Shown: positions 34,011 to 45,945 of the stretch, piece after piece | How positions within the stretch are numbered: position 1 is the first letter of the stretch | How the letters are laid out: each line of letters opens with the position of its first letter | From: Smallanthus sonchifolius | Taxonomy: Eukaryota > Streptophyta > Magnoliopsida > Asterales > Asteraceae | Direction of reading: 5' to 3' | NCBI GenBank assembly: GCA_023525975.1 | Contig: CM042035.1 | Coordinates: forward strand, 28,177,001 to 28,241,000 | DNA length: 64,000 nucleotides | Translations under genes and position numbers: made by a program | Notes under the pieces: model-generated | The model's input: the letters and a program-made list of their open reading frames with translations, nothing else | Told to the model about the DNA's origin: nothing | Databases searched by the model: none

Positions 34011-35692
34011 CGGATGTAGAACAGAAATGGGCGCCAACCCAGGTGGTTCGCACGCCACATCCACATGCGCACATACACGGCGAAGGTTCGAGGACCTCCT
34101 GGTGGTTCTTCCTTTTTGCAATTATTATTATTTTTCTTTTTTTAATTTCCTTATTATTTAACTAAAAATACAATTATTGTTTTCTGAAATGCTTAATTAA
34201 TCACCTATTATTTTTATAAAAAAAATTACAATTTTTGTTTTTAAATTATCTAAATCTTTATAGTTAATTTTGAGAATATTTTATTTTCTCTTATAACTTG
34301 TAAATTAAGAAATTTAACAAAACTTGATATTTAATTTAAATAGTATTTAGTTATAAAAATATAAATAATAAATGTAAACTTTAATTTTAAGTATTATAAA
34401 TAAAATAATAATATATAATGTAGTGAATTAAATAATATCATGTGTATTAAATAATGGCAATTACTAAGTGTTGGACTTTAACTATAGGGTTAAATGTCAA
34501 TGATCACATTTTATGAATTGATAAGGTGTACATTATGCACAACAATTTGTGTTAGGTATTATAATTTTTTTAGTAAATTATAACAATGTCCTTTTAATAT
34601 GTATTATAGAACAGTATAGATATTGATAGTGAATTAGTTAACATGTACATGTCTAGATATTATTTATTGCTGGAAATTAATTGATGCCTAGAAATTATAA
34701 TGCATAAAATATTCTAAGTTACTTATGTGTAATATGAACACATGAGTCTGCCAAAGACGACAGATCAATGGATTCCAATTTGTCGTACATGAAAAGCAAC
34801 AAAATATTTTGATTTATTTATGTGTATTTCGAGTATTGTTCAAACAAAGCAACTCGAAGGTGCTACTATAAAGAAGAGAAATGAATCAGCTTGTTTTTAG
34901 AAAGATAAGCTTGAATCCGGTGTTATATAACGCTATAGACAAATCCCATATTGTTCCTTCCTGAGATATAAAAATGTTTCGCATCAAATAACGTCAACGT
35001 GTTTTGAGAACATTTATTGTGAAAAAGAGGAGAACGCCGCAAGTATTTCGAGTTGATTTGTTCAAACAAAGCAACTCCAAGATACATCTGTATCATGAAC
35101 AAGTCAATGTGGAATATTAACATGAATCACAGAAAGATACAAGTGCCTGGCTTTTTCCCTGAAAGCAAAAGGGTTATCCTTAATTATGTTTAAGCAAACT
35201 AGTACAAATTCTTACTAAGTCATAATCATGGTATAACTAACGTTGATTATTTCAAGTATTATAATAATCAGGCATTGTAATTATTAAAATGATAACCTTT
35301 TGTTAATTATTCGATCGGTTGATTAATCAATTGTAGTTGTACGTTTTATCATTATGCTCCAAAAGAAAGGAATCAGGTCAACACACAAGTCGACATATAG
35401 GCACGGAAATTTTGTTCTGTTGTATTTAATCTGCTTTATTTTAGGCGTTCGTAGAGGTTTCACATTCACGTCCGTCAAGTCACCGTCACATGATTAACAT
35501 GGGGCGATTCACTGGGGCAGGAATTTTTTTCAGTGGGGTCGTTTTTTTTTCGATACTCAAATTTCGAAGTTATTGCCTAAGATTGTTTTGGGCTGGTTCG
35601 GTTCAGGTGATCGGGTCGGGTCGGTCACATAATGCTTCGTTTTGTCCACTTTCCTTAAACAAGTAACAATACAAGCAATATGGAAAATCAAT
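34011..35692. other. Intergenic AT-rich DNA
   Basis: No gene or repeat family recognised. A 66-codon minus-strand ORF at 34923-35123 lacks any motif. Confidence 0.5.
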
Positions 35693-35785
35693 TTCCATTT
35701 TACACTATACTCTAACCAATTTTCATTTTCTTTACTATAACCGTTTTTACACTATACTCTAACTAATTTTCATTTTCTTTAAACC
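35693..35785. repeat. Short tandem duplication (about 50 bp unit)
   Basis: TTACACTATACTCTAACCAA, with CATTTTCTTTA following, is repeated twice, differing by a C/T. Confidence 0.85.
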
Positions 35786-36343
35786 ACTCGGGACGAAAAC
35801 ATCTTCAGTTACCACTAAAATCTCGTTGTGGAAAATCATAGCCTATTGGTTGACAATGACATCTAACCAAATAAACACTTCTAATTTTATCTTTTTTATT
35901 ATGGTGGTAAGATGAAATTGGTTTTCGTTCTGAAAGAATATTCCATGAAAGGTCATTCAAATATGTTTTCGATGAAATACTATTTGAAGATGAAGAAGGG
36001 GACTTTGATTACATTCTTTTAAAAATAATTCCATAACATGTTTAACACCTAAAATTCAAGTAGTTTCACATAAACATTCAGTAATCAAGAATCAATGTTT
36101 AACATTTAAGAATCAAAATTAAGTCATTAACCAAGAATCACTAATAAGTAATAACTAAAATTTCATGTTTGAAATAAAAAAAATAGAGACTAATCTTATT
36201 GTTGTTGCATAATCATTGTTAGAGTATTTAATTTCGTCTTTTGGTTGCGATTGAAACTTTAAACTTGTAGTTGAAACTCAAAATCCAGACCATATTTTTG
36301 TCTCACTTGAATGCCAATTGTCGAAGGAATAAACAGAATGCAA

Positions 36344-36846
36344 GGGGTAACTTTACATAATAGTAACAAAGTTTTTCAAGTGTTCTATTTATGTAACTCA
36401 AAGTTTTTTTTTTCCTTTAAAGTCACTCAACTTTCAGTAGTTATTCTAATCCTATGTAATATTTTTATAAATGTTTAATTTTTTTAAAATTGAATGAACT
36501 AAATGAAACATATATGAATCTTGTTTACTATTTAGCAATTATTTATTTCCAATTCAACTTAAATATAACAATTTTGAAACTTGTTTATTAATTGGTGAAT
36601 TTTTTTTCTTTACTATTACCTCCTATTTTAAACTAGTTGGAATAAAATTTTCACTTATTGATAACTAATATTTATATATATTTCATTTGCCTTATTCAAT
36701 TTTAAAAAATGTAAACATTTTTAAAAATATTACATAGGATTGGAACACTTAATGAAAGTTGAGTGACTTTAGAGGGACAAAAAACCTTTGAGTGACTTAA
36801 ATGGAACACTTGAGAAACTTGGTTACTATTTGGTGAAGTTTTCCCC
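36344..36846. mobile_element. MULE-type MITE with 9-bp duplication
   Basis: Exact flanking duplication AGAATGCAA (36335-36343, 36847-36855). The inverted ends begin GGGG(T/A)AA and share ATAGTAAC(A/C)AAGTTT and CAAGTGTTC over about 60 bp. No coding capacity. Relatives: fragments at 9650-9743 and 51190-51300. Confidence 0.9.
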
Positions 36847-37069
36847 AGAATGCAAAGCATCATCGCGTCGTTGGTTTTTTTTGTTATTTTTTTTAATTAT
36901 GTTTAATATTAATTAAATTGCTAGTTGGGTCAATGGACCAGTGGGTATGCGTTTACAAAAATAAATTTAACTCATTGGCTTACAATAATAGAGTTAATTA
37001 AAATTGTCCAAACGAGCTTATTAAATAAATCTACTCATGGATTAATTAATAACACACACACATGTATAT

Positions 37070-37228
37070 ATACATAACACACACTCATGCTCCCCTTTGC
37101 CCATGAAACCCCTCACGCCTGACACCCTGCGTCCCCATTCACGCCCTAGTAAGCGGTGTTCCGTGGCCAACGCCCCATCCACATAGGATCACGCCCGGTT
37201 TCATCCTCCACTACAGATGGTAGCGAGA
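37070..37228 (+). repeat. Diverged direct repeat, copy 1
   Basis: A GC-rich block with CCCCTCACGCCTGAC and TAGGATCACGCC(C/T)GGTTTCAT recurs at 37515-37627. The two copies flank a tRNA-Glu-like sequence. Confidence 0.75.
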
Positions 37229-37413
37229 CCCAATCTTGGGTGAAATAAATACTACGACTCTCTGTATGAGTTATATTAAGTTAAGGTGGCCTTATGCATT
37301 AATTACCTATGTTATTTTTCTTATTACCTATTGTACTTCTAGTGCCTTTTTATTTCCTAAAGGTGGTCGGGGCCTATTATTTCTAGTTGATTTATGAATC
37401 AAGGTGGTCATAG

Positions 37414-37484
37414 GCCCCTATGGTCCAGTGGTTACAACATCTCTCTTTCACGAAGAAAACGAGGGTTCAAGTCCCTCTAGGGTG
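37414..37484 (+). pseudogene. tRNA-Glu(TTC)-like sequence
   Basis: 71 nt. The D-arm region is GGTCCAGTGGTTAC, the anticodon-loop region CTTTCAC (TTC), the T-arm GAGGGTTCAAGTCCCTC (5-bp stem), and the acceptor GCCCCTA/TAGGGTG pairs at 5 of 7. The anticodon stem has a mismatch and no discriminator context was checked. It is a degraded tRNA-Glu or a SINE head, not a confident functional gene. Confidence 0.6.
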
Positions 37485-37514
37485 TACCAAGACTCAAATA
37501 TATACACACATATA

Positions 37515-37627
37515 TATAATAGCACACACCCATGTGCTCCTTTACCCGTGAAGCCCCTCACGCCTGACGCCTCGCGCCTTCCGCGCACCACGCTTATTCA
37601 CGTAGGATCACGCCTGGTTTCATGCCT
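37515..37627 (+). repeat. Diverged direct repeat, copy 2
   Basis: Second copy of the 37070-37228 block, shorter and more diverged. Confidence 0.75.
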
Positions 37628-38412
37628 CCGGATATGGATGACCTTAGAATATTTTTAAATTTATAGAATCCTTTAGAAACTAGTTATGGGTCCCCTTTTT
37701 ATTCTAGCATTAACCAAAGCAAAATAAAAGATAAATAAAGTAAAACAATAAATAGAATACTCATTCTATAAAGCTCCTTTTATAGGGTGAGTGTCTTGTC
37801 AAAATTAACAATGACAACCTAAATATAAAGTTGATTTTCTAAATAAACGTGTGAATTACTTTAATTAATGATTCATACGTTTTTATAATAGAAGATAAAT
37901 AAATAAAGATTTCTAAATTTAGAAAAAAAATCATTGACTTTGAAATTAGGGCTCCAAATTATGGAATTTGTGTCTGACCGCATAACAGTTTGCCATATGA
38001 TCCAGTTGAACATATGGAAGGTGTGTTAACGTCACCGTCTTAGTCGTTTAAGGTGTGATAAAATTTATTTAACCACGTTTCTTTTTACGCTTAGTCACGT
38101 TACTATCACCGTCTCAACCGGTTTATGTCTACTTTCTCACGGATCAAATTTCTATTTGAACATAAGTTTTTTTATTCATACTTATTTCAAATGGCAAACA
38201 CGACACTGTGACTACAAAAACAAAAGGAAAATTCAGTTTGGGTTCATACTAGATCATTCAAGTGGGCTTCTATTATTTCTTACAATTAATGGGCTCAAAG
38301 TTAATTCAAGTGGGTTACTAATGAAAATCAAAATGAAATTAAATGGGCTTGGGTTGTTGTTGACGTAACAAAGAAATTCAAAAGATATTAAGCACTATAA
38401 CAGTATTTTGAG

Positions 38413-38620
38413 GAGGTGCACGAATGGGTTTTTTTAATATCCGGTTCCGGGTATGGAATCGGGTTAGGGTTTCATCAGGTATCAGAAAATCGGGTTTATT
38501 TAACGCCCGGGTAAGGTTCGGGTACGGGTATTGGGGGAAAAAACTCAACTCTATGTATCCGGGTAGGGTAGAGTATGAAATATGTTAGGGTTCGTTTTTT
38601 GACTTGAAAGCCTATGCTGA
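38413..38620. mobile_element. hAT-like end fragment
   Basis: It starts GAGGTGCACGAATGGG and continues as CGGGTA/GGGTTCGG words, as in hAT subterminal regions. No matching opposite end is seen. Confidence 0.5.
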
Positions 38621-38689
38621 CTCTGAATGGGGGGAAATGTTTAAACTCTATAAAATCTGTAAATGAATTCTGTCTTTTTAGGAAAATCG

Positions 38690-39000
38690 TTGGTTTCTTG
38701 GATAAGTAAAAAAGCAATCACTTGAATCTTGGTCTACTGCTGAGGCCGAATACATAGCAATATGCGCTGCAACATGTGAAGTTTTGTGGTTAACTATTGT
38801 TTTGCGTGAATTAAATGTGTTAGTTAATACACTCATATCAGTTTTTTTGTGAAAATAATGTTGCTTTATCAATTGCAGCAAATTCTGTGTTTCTTGACGG
38901 GACGAAAAATTTTAAAATTGATTTATTTTTCTTAAGGGAAAAAATTTAAGTGGATATATAAAAATTGTAGGGATTGAATCCAAGAATCGAATTGTTAGGT
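38690..39000 (+). pseudogene. Ty1/copia RNase H fragment
   Basis: In shifting frames the sequence gives STAEAEYIAICAATCEVLWL and then AANSVFLDGTKNFKI, the copia RNase H landmarks, with frameshifts between. It stops exactly where a hAT-like terminus begins at 39001, so it was cut by that insertion. Confidence 0.8.
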
Positions 39001-39200
39001 AGAGGTGCACAAAGTGGTTTTTTCAAACCAAACTGGTTTGAACCGACCCGAACCGGGTTGGTAAACATTTGGTCAAAACCGGTTTGGCCCTAAACCGGTT
39101 CGGGTTAAACCGGTTTTCAAGTGAGGAAAACCCAACCCTATCAAACCGGTTAAGGTAGGGTATGAACCGGTTTGAAGGGTAAACCGGTTTTTATAGAAAA
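39001..39200. mobile_element. hAT-like terminus with AACCGG repeats
   Basis: TAGAGGTGCACAAAGTGG followed by many AAACCGGTT words. An inverse terminus (GTGCACCTCTG) lies at 43630-43642 and shares the AAACCGGTTT subterminal words. The bases outside the two ends do not match as a duplication. Confidence 0.6.
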
Positions 39201-39508
39201 ATTCAAAAAAATTAATAAACAAGCTTGAATATCACTGCAAGCCTGCACATTTTGTTTTTCACGAGACATGCAATTTAATAAGTGAACCATGATCCATATA
39301 CACCATCTAATTAAGCATTTAACACCACTTGATGTGACTTTTTTTGTTTTTGTCCATGATAATCATAAATCAATAAATAAGTCAAATCATTTTTTTTTAA
39401 TTTAAGTTAACTAATTTTATTTTGTTTACTCTAAATTTTATCCATGATTATTTTGTTTCTTTGTTTTTATTTTATTCTAAATTATTTATATAAACTTAAT
39501 ATATTTTT

Positions 39509-40340
39509 GAGTAAATTTCGGTTTTGGCTCCTGTGGTTTGGCTTGTTTAACCCTTTTGGTCTAAAAAATAATCTTTTAACATATCAGCCCCTGAGGTTGT
39601 ATTTTTCTAACAATTTCAGTCCATCATACTAACCCAGTTAACTTTTTTTTGTTAAGTATATAACATTTTAATCATTTTTTTTAGTGAAATAGTTTTAAAT
39701 TTTCAGTTCAATAAAAACTTTTTTTAGTGTTTTTCATAAAAGCTTTTTTCTACTTTTTTAAAAACGTTTTTCTTTTACTTTTTTAAAATTATTTTTTTAG
39801 TTTTTTTTCTTCGTAAAAACGGTTTTTTAACCTTTTTAAAAATGTTTTTTAGCCTTTTCTAAAAATATATTTTTTTAATTTTTTCATAAAAAACGTTTTT
39901 AAAAACATTTTTTTAATTTTTTCATAAAAAACGTTTATAAAAAATATTTTTTTAAAAACGATTTTTATGAAAAAAAATAAAAAATAAATTTTTTAAAAAG
40001 TTAAAAAAACGTTTTTAAAAAGGTTCAAAAAGACCTTTACGGGAAAAAAATTAAAAAAATGATTTTAAAAAGTAAAACAAAAACGTTTTTAAAAAAGTAG
40101 AATTTTTTATACGAAAAAGCCTAAAAAAAGTTTTTATTGGACTGAAAATGTTAAAGTAGTTCACTAAGAAAATAAAATGACTAAAATGTCATATACTTAA
40201 CAGAAAAAGTTAACATAGTTAGTGTCATGGACTGAAATTATTACAAAAATACAACATCAAGGGCTGAAATGTTAAAAGATTCTTTTTTGGACTAAAAGTG
40301 TTATCAGGTCAAACCACAGGGGCAAAAACGAAATTTACTC
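39509..40340. mobile_element. MULE-type foldback element
   Basis: Perfect 9-bp flanking duplication TATATTTTT (39500-39508, 40341-40349). The ends GAGTAAATTTCGGTTTTGGC and the inverse GAGTAAATTTCGTTTTTGCC pair over more than 100 bp. The interior is a poly-T/poly-A palindrome of GTTTTTAAAAA words, so the whole 832 bp could fold back. No coding capacity. Confidence 0.9.
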
Positions 40341-41259
40341 TATATTTTTAAAAAAATTTAAGTTAACTATTTTTTTTTTAATTTAAGTTAACTATATTTT
40401 TTTTTAATTTGTATGTAAATCTCAAAATAAAATTAATAACAACAATAAAAATTTCAATAACAAATAAAAAAATAACTTAATATATTTGGATATTATATAA
40501 TGTTCAAAAATATAATAAATAGTATAATTAGATTGTTAGAAACTTGAAATTTTATAATTATATAATTGTTAGAAATAACGTCATGCATAATCATCAAAAG
40601 AGTTACACTCATTTTTGCTAAAAATGACGGTTTATTTAGTAAATTGTTATAAAAACTGAAATTTTTAAATGGTTGTCTTTTTATTTAAAAAATACCGCTT
40701 GGGTTTTATATAAAAAGGAAATTTGTTTTTTTATAAAATTATTTTTTTTCATATGTTTAAATATAACAACACCAAATTAAATATTTTATAAAGTTCACAA
40801 CGTCAATTTTACCAAATTACAAAATAACCGTTAGACTCTTATAAATTTACAAAGTTTTAAAATATACCTAGTAGTATACAACAACACATCAGTGCAATCA
40901 AATTCAATATACCTAGTAGTATACAACAACACATCATTACAACAACTATAAAACGGATTAAAAACATTACAATATCAAAACTAGTTTCTTTTAGTTTCAT
41001 AACATTTATCTTTATAAAATTAATAACAACAATTAAAAAGTCACTAACAAATAAAAAATAAATAAATTTTAAATAAGAAAATAAACAATCAAATTTATTA
41101 ATAAATAAAAAACTAATTTACAACTACATATTTAGCAGATTTCTAAACCAGTTTCGGTTCACAGGGTTAGGTTATAGTAAAAACGGTTTTAAAAATAAGA
41201 AGGGTAAGAAGGATTCTAAACTTGACGTGTGTCATTTTATTGTTTTTAAAGGGAGGGCA
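40341..41259. other. AT-rich interior between hAT-like ends
   Basis: A 30-bp direct repeat (ATACCTAGTAGTATACAACA) occurs at about 40865 and 40908. No ORF worth noting. Confidence 0.5.
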
Positions 41260-41261
41260 TA

Positions 41262-42222
41262 ATGGTCAATGTGTAATATACCAGGCCAATGTGTAATATA
41301 CCAGGTCAATGTGTAATACACCAGGTCAATACGTAATACAAGGTCTGATATTACACAATGACCAGACGTGGTATTACACAATGAACTTGTATTACACAAT
41401 AAACTTGTATTACACGATGAACTTGTATTACACGATGAACTTGTATTACACAATGAGCTGGAAAACGTAAAACACAATGATAAATACATATAACACAACG
41501 AACTTCTATTACACATTGAAATTGTATAACACAATGAACTTGTATTACACAATGAACTTGTATTACACAATGACTTGACTAGTTACACAATGAACTTGTA
41601 TTACACAATGATCAGATATTACACAATGACCAGACGTGGTATTACACAATGAACTTGTATTACACAATGAACTTGTATTACACGATGAACTTGTATTACA
41701 CAATGACTTGACTAACTACACAATGAGCTGGAAAACGTAAAACACAATGATAAATACATATAACACAATGAACTTGTATTACATATTGAACTTGTATAAC
41801 ACAATGAACTTGTATTACACAATGAACTTATATTACACAATGACTTGACTAATTACACAATGAACTTGTATTACATAATGACCAGATATTACACAATAAC
41901 CAGACGTGGTATTACACAATGAACTTGTATTACAAAATGACCAGACGTGGTATTACACAATGAACTTGTATTACACAATGACCTGACTAACTACACAATG
42001 AGCTGGAAAACGTAAAACACAATGATAAATACATATAACACAATGAACTTGTATTATACAATAACCAGACGTGGTATTACACAATGAACTTGTATTACAC
42101 AATGAACTTGTATTACACAATGAACTTGTATTACACAATGAACTTGTATTACACATTAAACTTGTATTACACAATGAACTTGTATTACACATTGACCTGA
42201 CTAATTACACAATGAGCTAAAA
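41262..42222. repeat. Minisatellite, 18-bp unit with ~270-bp higher-order period
   Basis: It starts with four ~20-bp CAATGTGTAATATACCAGGT units, then many copies of ACACAATGAACTTGTATT. A marker segment (GAGCTGGAAAACGTAAAACA) appears at 41455, 41725 and 42000 and in degraded form at 42213. This shows duplication of larger blocks of 270 and 275 bp. Because 18 is a multiple of three, the minus strand reads as a spurious Cys-Asn-Thr-Ser-Ser-Leu repeat ORF. Confidence 0.95.
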
Positions 42223-43459
42223 AACGTAAAAAAAAAAAAATCTTTTTTGTTTATAACGACACTATACTCGTTTTAAAGATAAAAAAATGCTCGTTTTTAT
42301 GGTGTAATTTTTTTGAAAAAATAATGTCGTATGTAAAAGTTATAAACGTTTAAAAATAAGGGGGAACTTGATAAAAAGTCAACAAAAATGGCCAAGACTA
42401 AAATACCCTTGCAACAACTTTTTCTTCTACAATTTAATCTCAACCATTAAATCTTTTCTACAATTTAATCTAATGGCCCTAAATCTTTCTCACCCTTCTC
42501 ACAAACCGGTTTTTTCACAATATATATCTGTTTATCCAGTGACGGAATTAGAACTTTTTTATTATGGGGTCATAATAAAAAAAATCTATAGTCAACATAA
42601 AAAAAGTTGTGATTTACACAAAAAAAAACTTTACTAGTGAAGTATTTTTCTAAAGACTAAAAAAGTTTTTTTTAGTTATATATGTTCGTAAACTTAAAAA
42701 AATGATTAACTATACATTTTTATTAAATGAAAAATTATACGACGATAAATAGTATAGTGATAAATCCTAAATCAAAGTAAAATTATAATTAATTGAATAA
42801 TATAAAATAAGAAAAACACTCTTATACAAACTTTAAAATCTTTATAAATCAAATGAATAATATAAAATAAAGAGATTTGTATTTTATCTCTTTATTTATT
42901 TATTAAAATTAAAATAGAGTAAAGACAATGAGGTGACAATAAGATTTGATGTTTGAGTAAAAAGTAAAATTAATGTGGTGTATTTAATTTAAATGGTGTA
43001 TGAAACTCATATCCCTTTCCACTGTGGTTCACGAGACATGCAATTTCGTTTTCCAAGATACCTGCAACCCTTCTTTTAAAGTTAGACAACGATTCCTAAA
43101 GGGTTTTCATATTGTGATTTAAGTTTACATCTGAATTCTTGTAGGTTGTGAAGCTTTTTCTACAAGAAAGAACAAGGAAGAAAGTACATACAAGAAAGAA
43201 CAAGGAAGAAAGTACATGTGCTTTCAGGTTGTGGAAGAGAGGAATTATTGAAGGTAATTAAGCTAACTTAAAAAAAATAGATTATGAAAACTTATTAACA
43301 TTGTTAATTGAATGGCAGATAATGTATTATGATTCTCTCCCCCATTTTTGTAAAAGTGAAGGCAGTGGGTCTGGATCATCGAAACACTCTAGAACCCGCA
43401 CAAGTGATGATCAACTGTTTCTCATTGAACCCTGGGTTCCACCAGGAGCTTTATAACTA
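42223..43459. other. Flank of the minisatellite, AT-rich
   Basis: 42235-42420 resembles the inner flank of the element at 44475-45603 (AAAAATGCTCG...TTATGGTGTAATTTTTTT, GTCAACAAAAATGGC...AAAATACCCTT), so the minisatellite may belong to a related transposon. A 31-bp duplication (ACAAGAAAGAACAAGGAAGAA) occurs at about 43161 and 43190. Confidence 0.5.
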
Positions 43460-43642
43460 CGAGATGATAAAGGTGACAAAACCGGTTTGGAAGAATTGGT
43501 CCCTAACCCGATCAAATTCAGAAACATGCAAATCGGTTTGTAACCGCCAGTTCATTCCGGGTTTGAACCGGTTTTGGGCGAACCAGTTTTCGGGTTTTGA
43601 CCGGTTTGAAAAATCAAACCGGTTTTTTTGTGCACCTCTGCA
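43460..43642. mobile_element. hAT-like terminus with AACCGG repeats, inverse
   Basis: AAACCGGTTT words lead to GTTTTTTTGTGCACCTCTG, inverse of the 39001 terminus. Confidence 0.6.
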
Positions 43643-43671
43643 TATAGGGATGGCAATGGGTCAGGGTTCGG

Positions 43672-44145
43672 CAGGGGCGGATGTAGTGAAGCGAGGGGGG
43701 GTGCACAGGAACCCCCCGAGTTTTGAAATTTTAGTGTAACGGTAGGTAAAAAAACTATGGTGAACCCCCTAAAATATTATAGGGTGAACCCCCTTACGAC
43801 GGCGCCCACTGCTGCTCGCTTGATCCGGTTGTGAAGCTATAAAACTAAGAACTCTTTCTTGAACTAAATGTGTGTTTTTGAGCATTCATATGATTAGAGG
43901 TAAAAAATTGATAGAAACAAATGAGTAGATGACTCTTAAATACAAATTAGTTGATTTTGTGAACATTTGAAGCATAATTTTCATGTTTTTTTCTTTGCTT
44001 TAGGCCTCCAAAAATGGTTGAGCCGCCCCTGCCCGACCCGACCCGACCAATCGAACCGAACCGAAAATTTTTATGTCCGGCCCTATGAAATTGGATCATC
44101 TAAAAACAGTGAACCCCCTGAAAAAAATTCCTGGATCCGCCCCTG
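43672..44145. mobile_element. hAT-type MITE (CAGGGGCGGA ends)
   Basis: The ends CAGGGGCGGA and TCCGCCCCTG are perfect inverses, flanked by the 8-bp duplication GGGTTCGG (43664-43671, 44146-44153). It is inserted in another hAT-like sequence (GGGATGGCAATGGGT on the left, GGGTCAGGTATCGG on the right). An extra GAGCCGCCCCTG at 44014 suggests a further nested end. Confidence 0.85.
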
Positions 44146-44474
44146 GGGTTCGGGTCAGGTATCGGTAATCCCAAACCCATACCCGGTTATAAAATTGTGT
44201 CCCGTACCGATTGCTTATGTCAATATGAATGTTTGTGCAATTTGTTGAATGTGTTTGATGTTTTTGGTTATTGAATTTTGGAGGTGTTCAAATATATATT
44301 TTCACTATAATAATTTATTACCAAAACATATTTTGATACAGTTCTGGTATTTATCGGCTATTGAGATGTTGGGCTAAAAAGTTGATGCTGGGCTGAAACA
44401 ATTAGATATTAAGGGTTGGCTTCAAATAATAATCATGATAACCAATCAAATCATTACATTAATTAATATTTATA

Positions 44475-45603
44475 GGGGATGATTCTTCTAAAAAGTTTAA
44501 TTTGACTAAGAAGTCTAAGAAGCAATCTCATCCATTCAATTGGATGATCAATGATAGAGATTTAATTGTAGGGAAAATAAAGGATGGAGGGGCATTCTTG
44601 GAAAACCCACAATTGTTGACTTTTTTCAACTTTCCCCACTTTTTTTAAACGTACATAACTTTTTCATACGACCTTATTTTTAAAAAAATTACAACATAAA
44701 ATCGAGCGTTTTTTTAACTTTAATTCGAGTAAAGTATTGCTATATTTTTTTGTAAAAACAAAATCGATACTTAATGAAATTGTGCTACTTTACGTAAATC
44801 TGCTGGTTTCTTGTAAAGCAGCACAATTAACTGTGCTGTATTTTAAAACAGCCATAATTAACTGTGTTGGTTTATCATAAAACAATATTAAACATAACAA
44901 TTAATTGTGTTGTTTTACTATAAAATAACACCAAAATAACACGGTTAATTGTGTAACTTGCTCTTCTTAGCTAACCAAGCACAAACAAAATCAGCACAAC
45001 AAAACTAGTAAATCAAACCAGCATAAAACAAGCAGTATAAAAAAACTATCACAAAACAAAATTTTGATGCATAAGTTTTTTGTTGCTTACCACTGAACCG
45101 TTTTGTTGGTGTACGGATACTTTAAATTTTTATTTTTAAAGAATGATACAAAATTAGGCATATAATAATTGACAAACAGTAGCACAAGTTAAAGAAACCA
45201 ACACATTTACGTAAAGTGTGTTGTTTTAACATAAACCAACAAATTTTTAATGTGCTAAATTGTGCTGTTTTACTAGAAACCAACACATTTACGTAAATTA
45301 GCACAATTTCATTAAGTGTCGATTTTTTTTTTAAATATAGCAATACTATACTCAAATAAAGATAAAAAACGCTCGATTTTATGGTTTAATTTTTTTTTAA
45401 AAATAATGTCTTATGAAAAGGTTATGAACTTTAAAAAAAGCAGGGGAAGTTGAAAAAAGTAAACAAAAATAGCTATTACTTAAATACCCTTCCACCCTTA
45501 TTTTTCCTACACTTAAATCTCGACCATTGATCATCCAATTGAATGGATGAGATTGCTTCTTAAGCTTTTTAACCAAATTGAACTTCTTATTTGAACCTCC
45601 CCC
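44475..45603. mobile_element. Long-TIR MULE-like element with palindromic minisatellite core
   Basis: Flanked by AATATTTATA (44465-44474, 45604-45613). The inverted ends extend about 125 bp, including a near-identical CAATCTCATCCATTCAATTG core and its inverse. The centre (44800-45310) repeats AGCACAATTAACTGTGCTG-like and AACCAACACA words in both orientations. No transposase ORF. Confidence 0.85.
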
Positions 45604-45845
45604 AATATTTATATTAATCAACAATGGTGTTTATGTAATTTATCATCATTTATAGATTTGGTAAATTTTTCATATTTCAAAATTACCTAAATTATCTCCC
45701 ATCATTCACATATCCTCCCACACAATTCAATTCACCTATAATCCCATTTTTTATTCAAACCTTTGTATCATTCTTCAAATTCACGATTATTCCCATTTTT
45801 ATAACATATTATCCTCCCAAACAATTCAACCCGTTTTATTAAGGG

Positions 45846-45945
45846 CATGTTTGGGATTACTTTTTGAGCTCCATATTAACTTATTAAGTTTTTTAAAAGT
45901 TAATAAGTTAAAAGTTTGTTTGAGTAAACCAAAAGAAGATAACCA
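45846..45945. mobile_element. Truncated Tourist-like MITE end
   Basis: GGGCATGTTTGGGATTACTT after TTAA matches the terminus of the intron 3 element at 13565-13856. The right end is absent. Confidence 0.6.

Noticed and set aside
37080..37627. LTR pair of a TRIM element
   Set aside because: No primer site complementary to a tRNA 3' end after copy 1 and no clear TG...CA ends; recorded only as direct repeats.
41232..42192. Minus-strand ORFs coding repeated CNTSSL peptides
   Set aside because: The 18-bp minisatellite is in frame by arithmetic; there is no start context, domain or flanking gene structure.
41262..42222. CRISPR-like array of repeats and spacers
   Set aside because: Units are contiguous variants of one 18-bp sequence without unique spacers or cas genes, in a plant genome.
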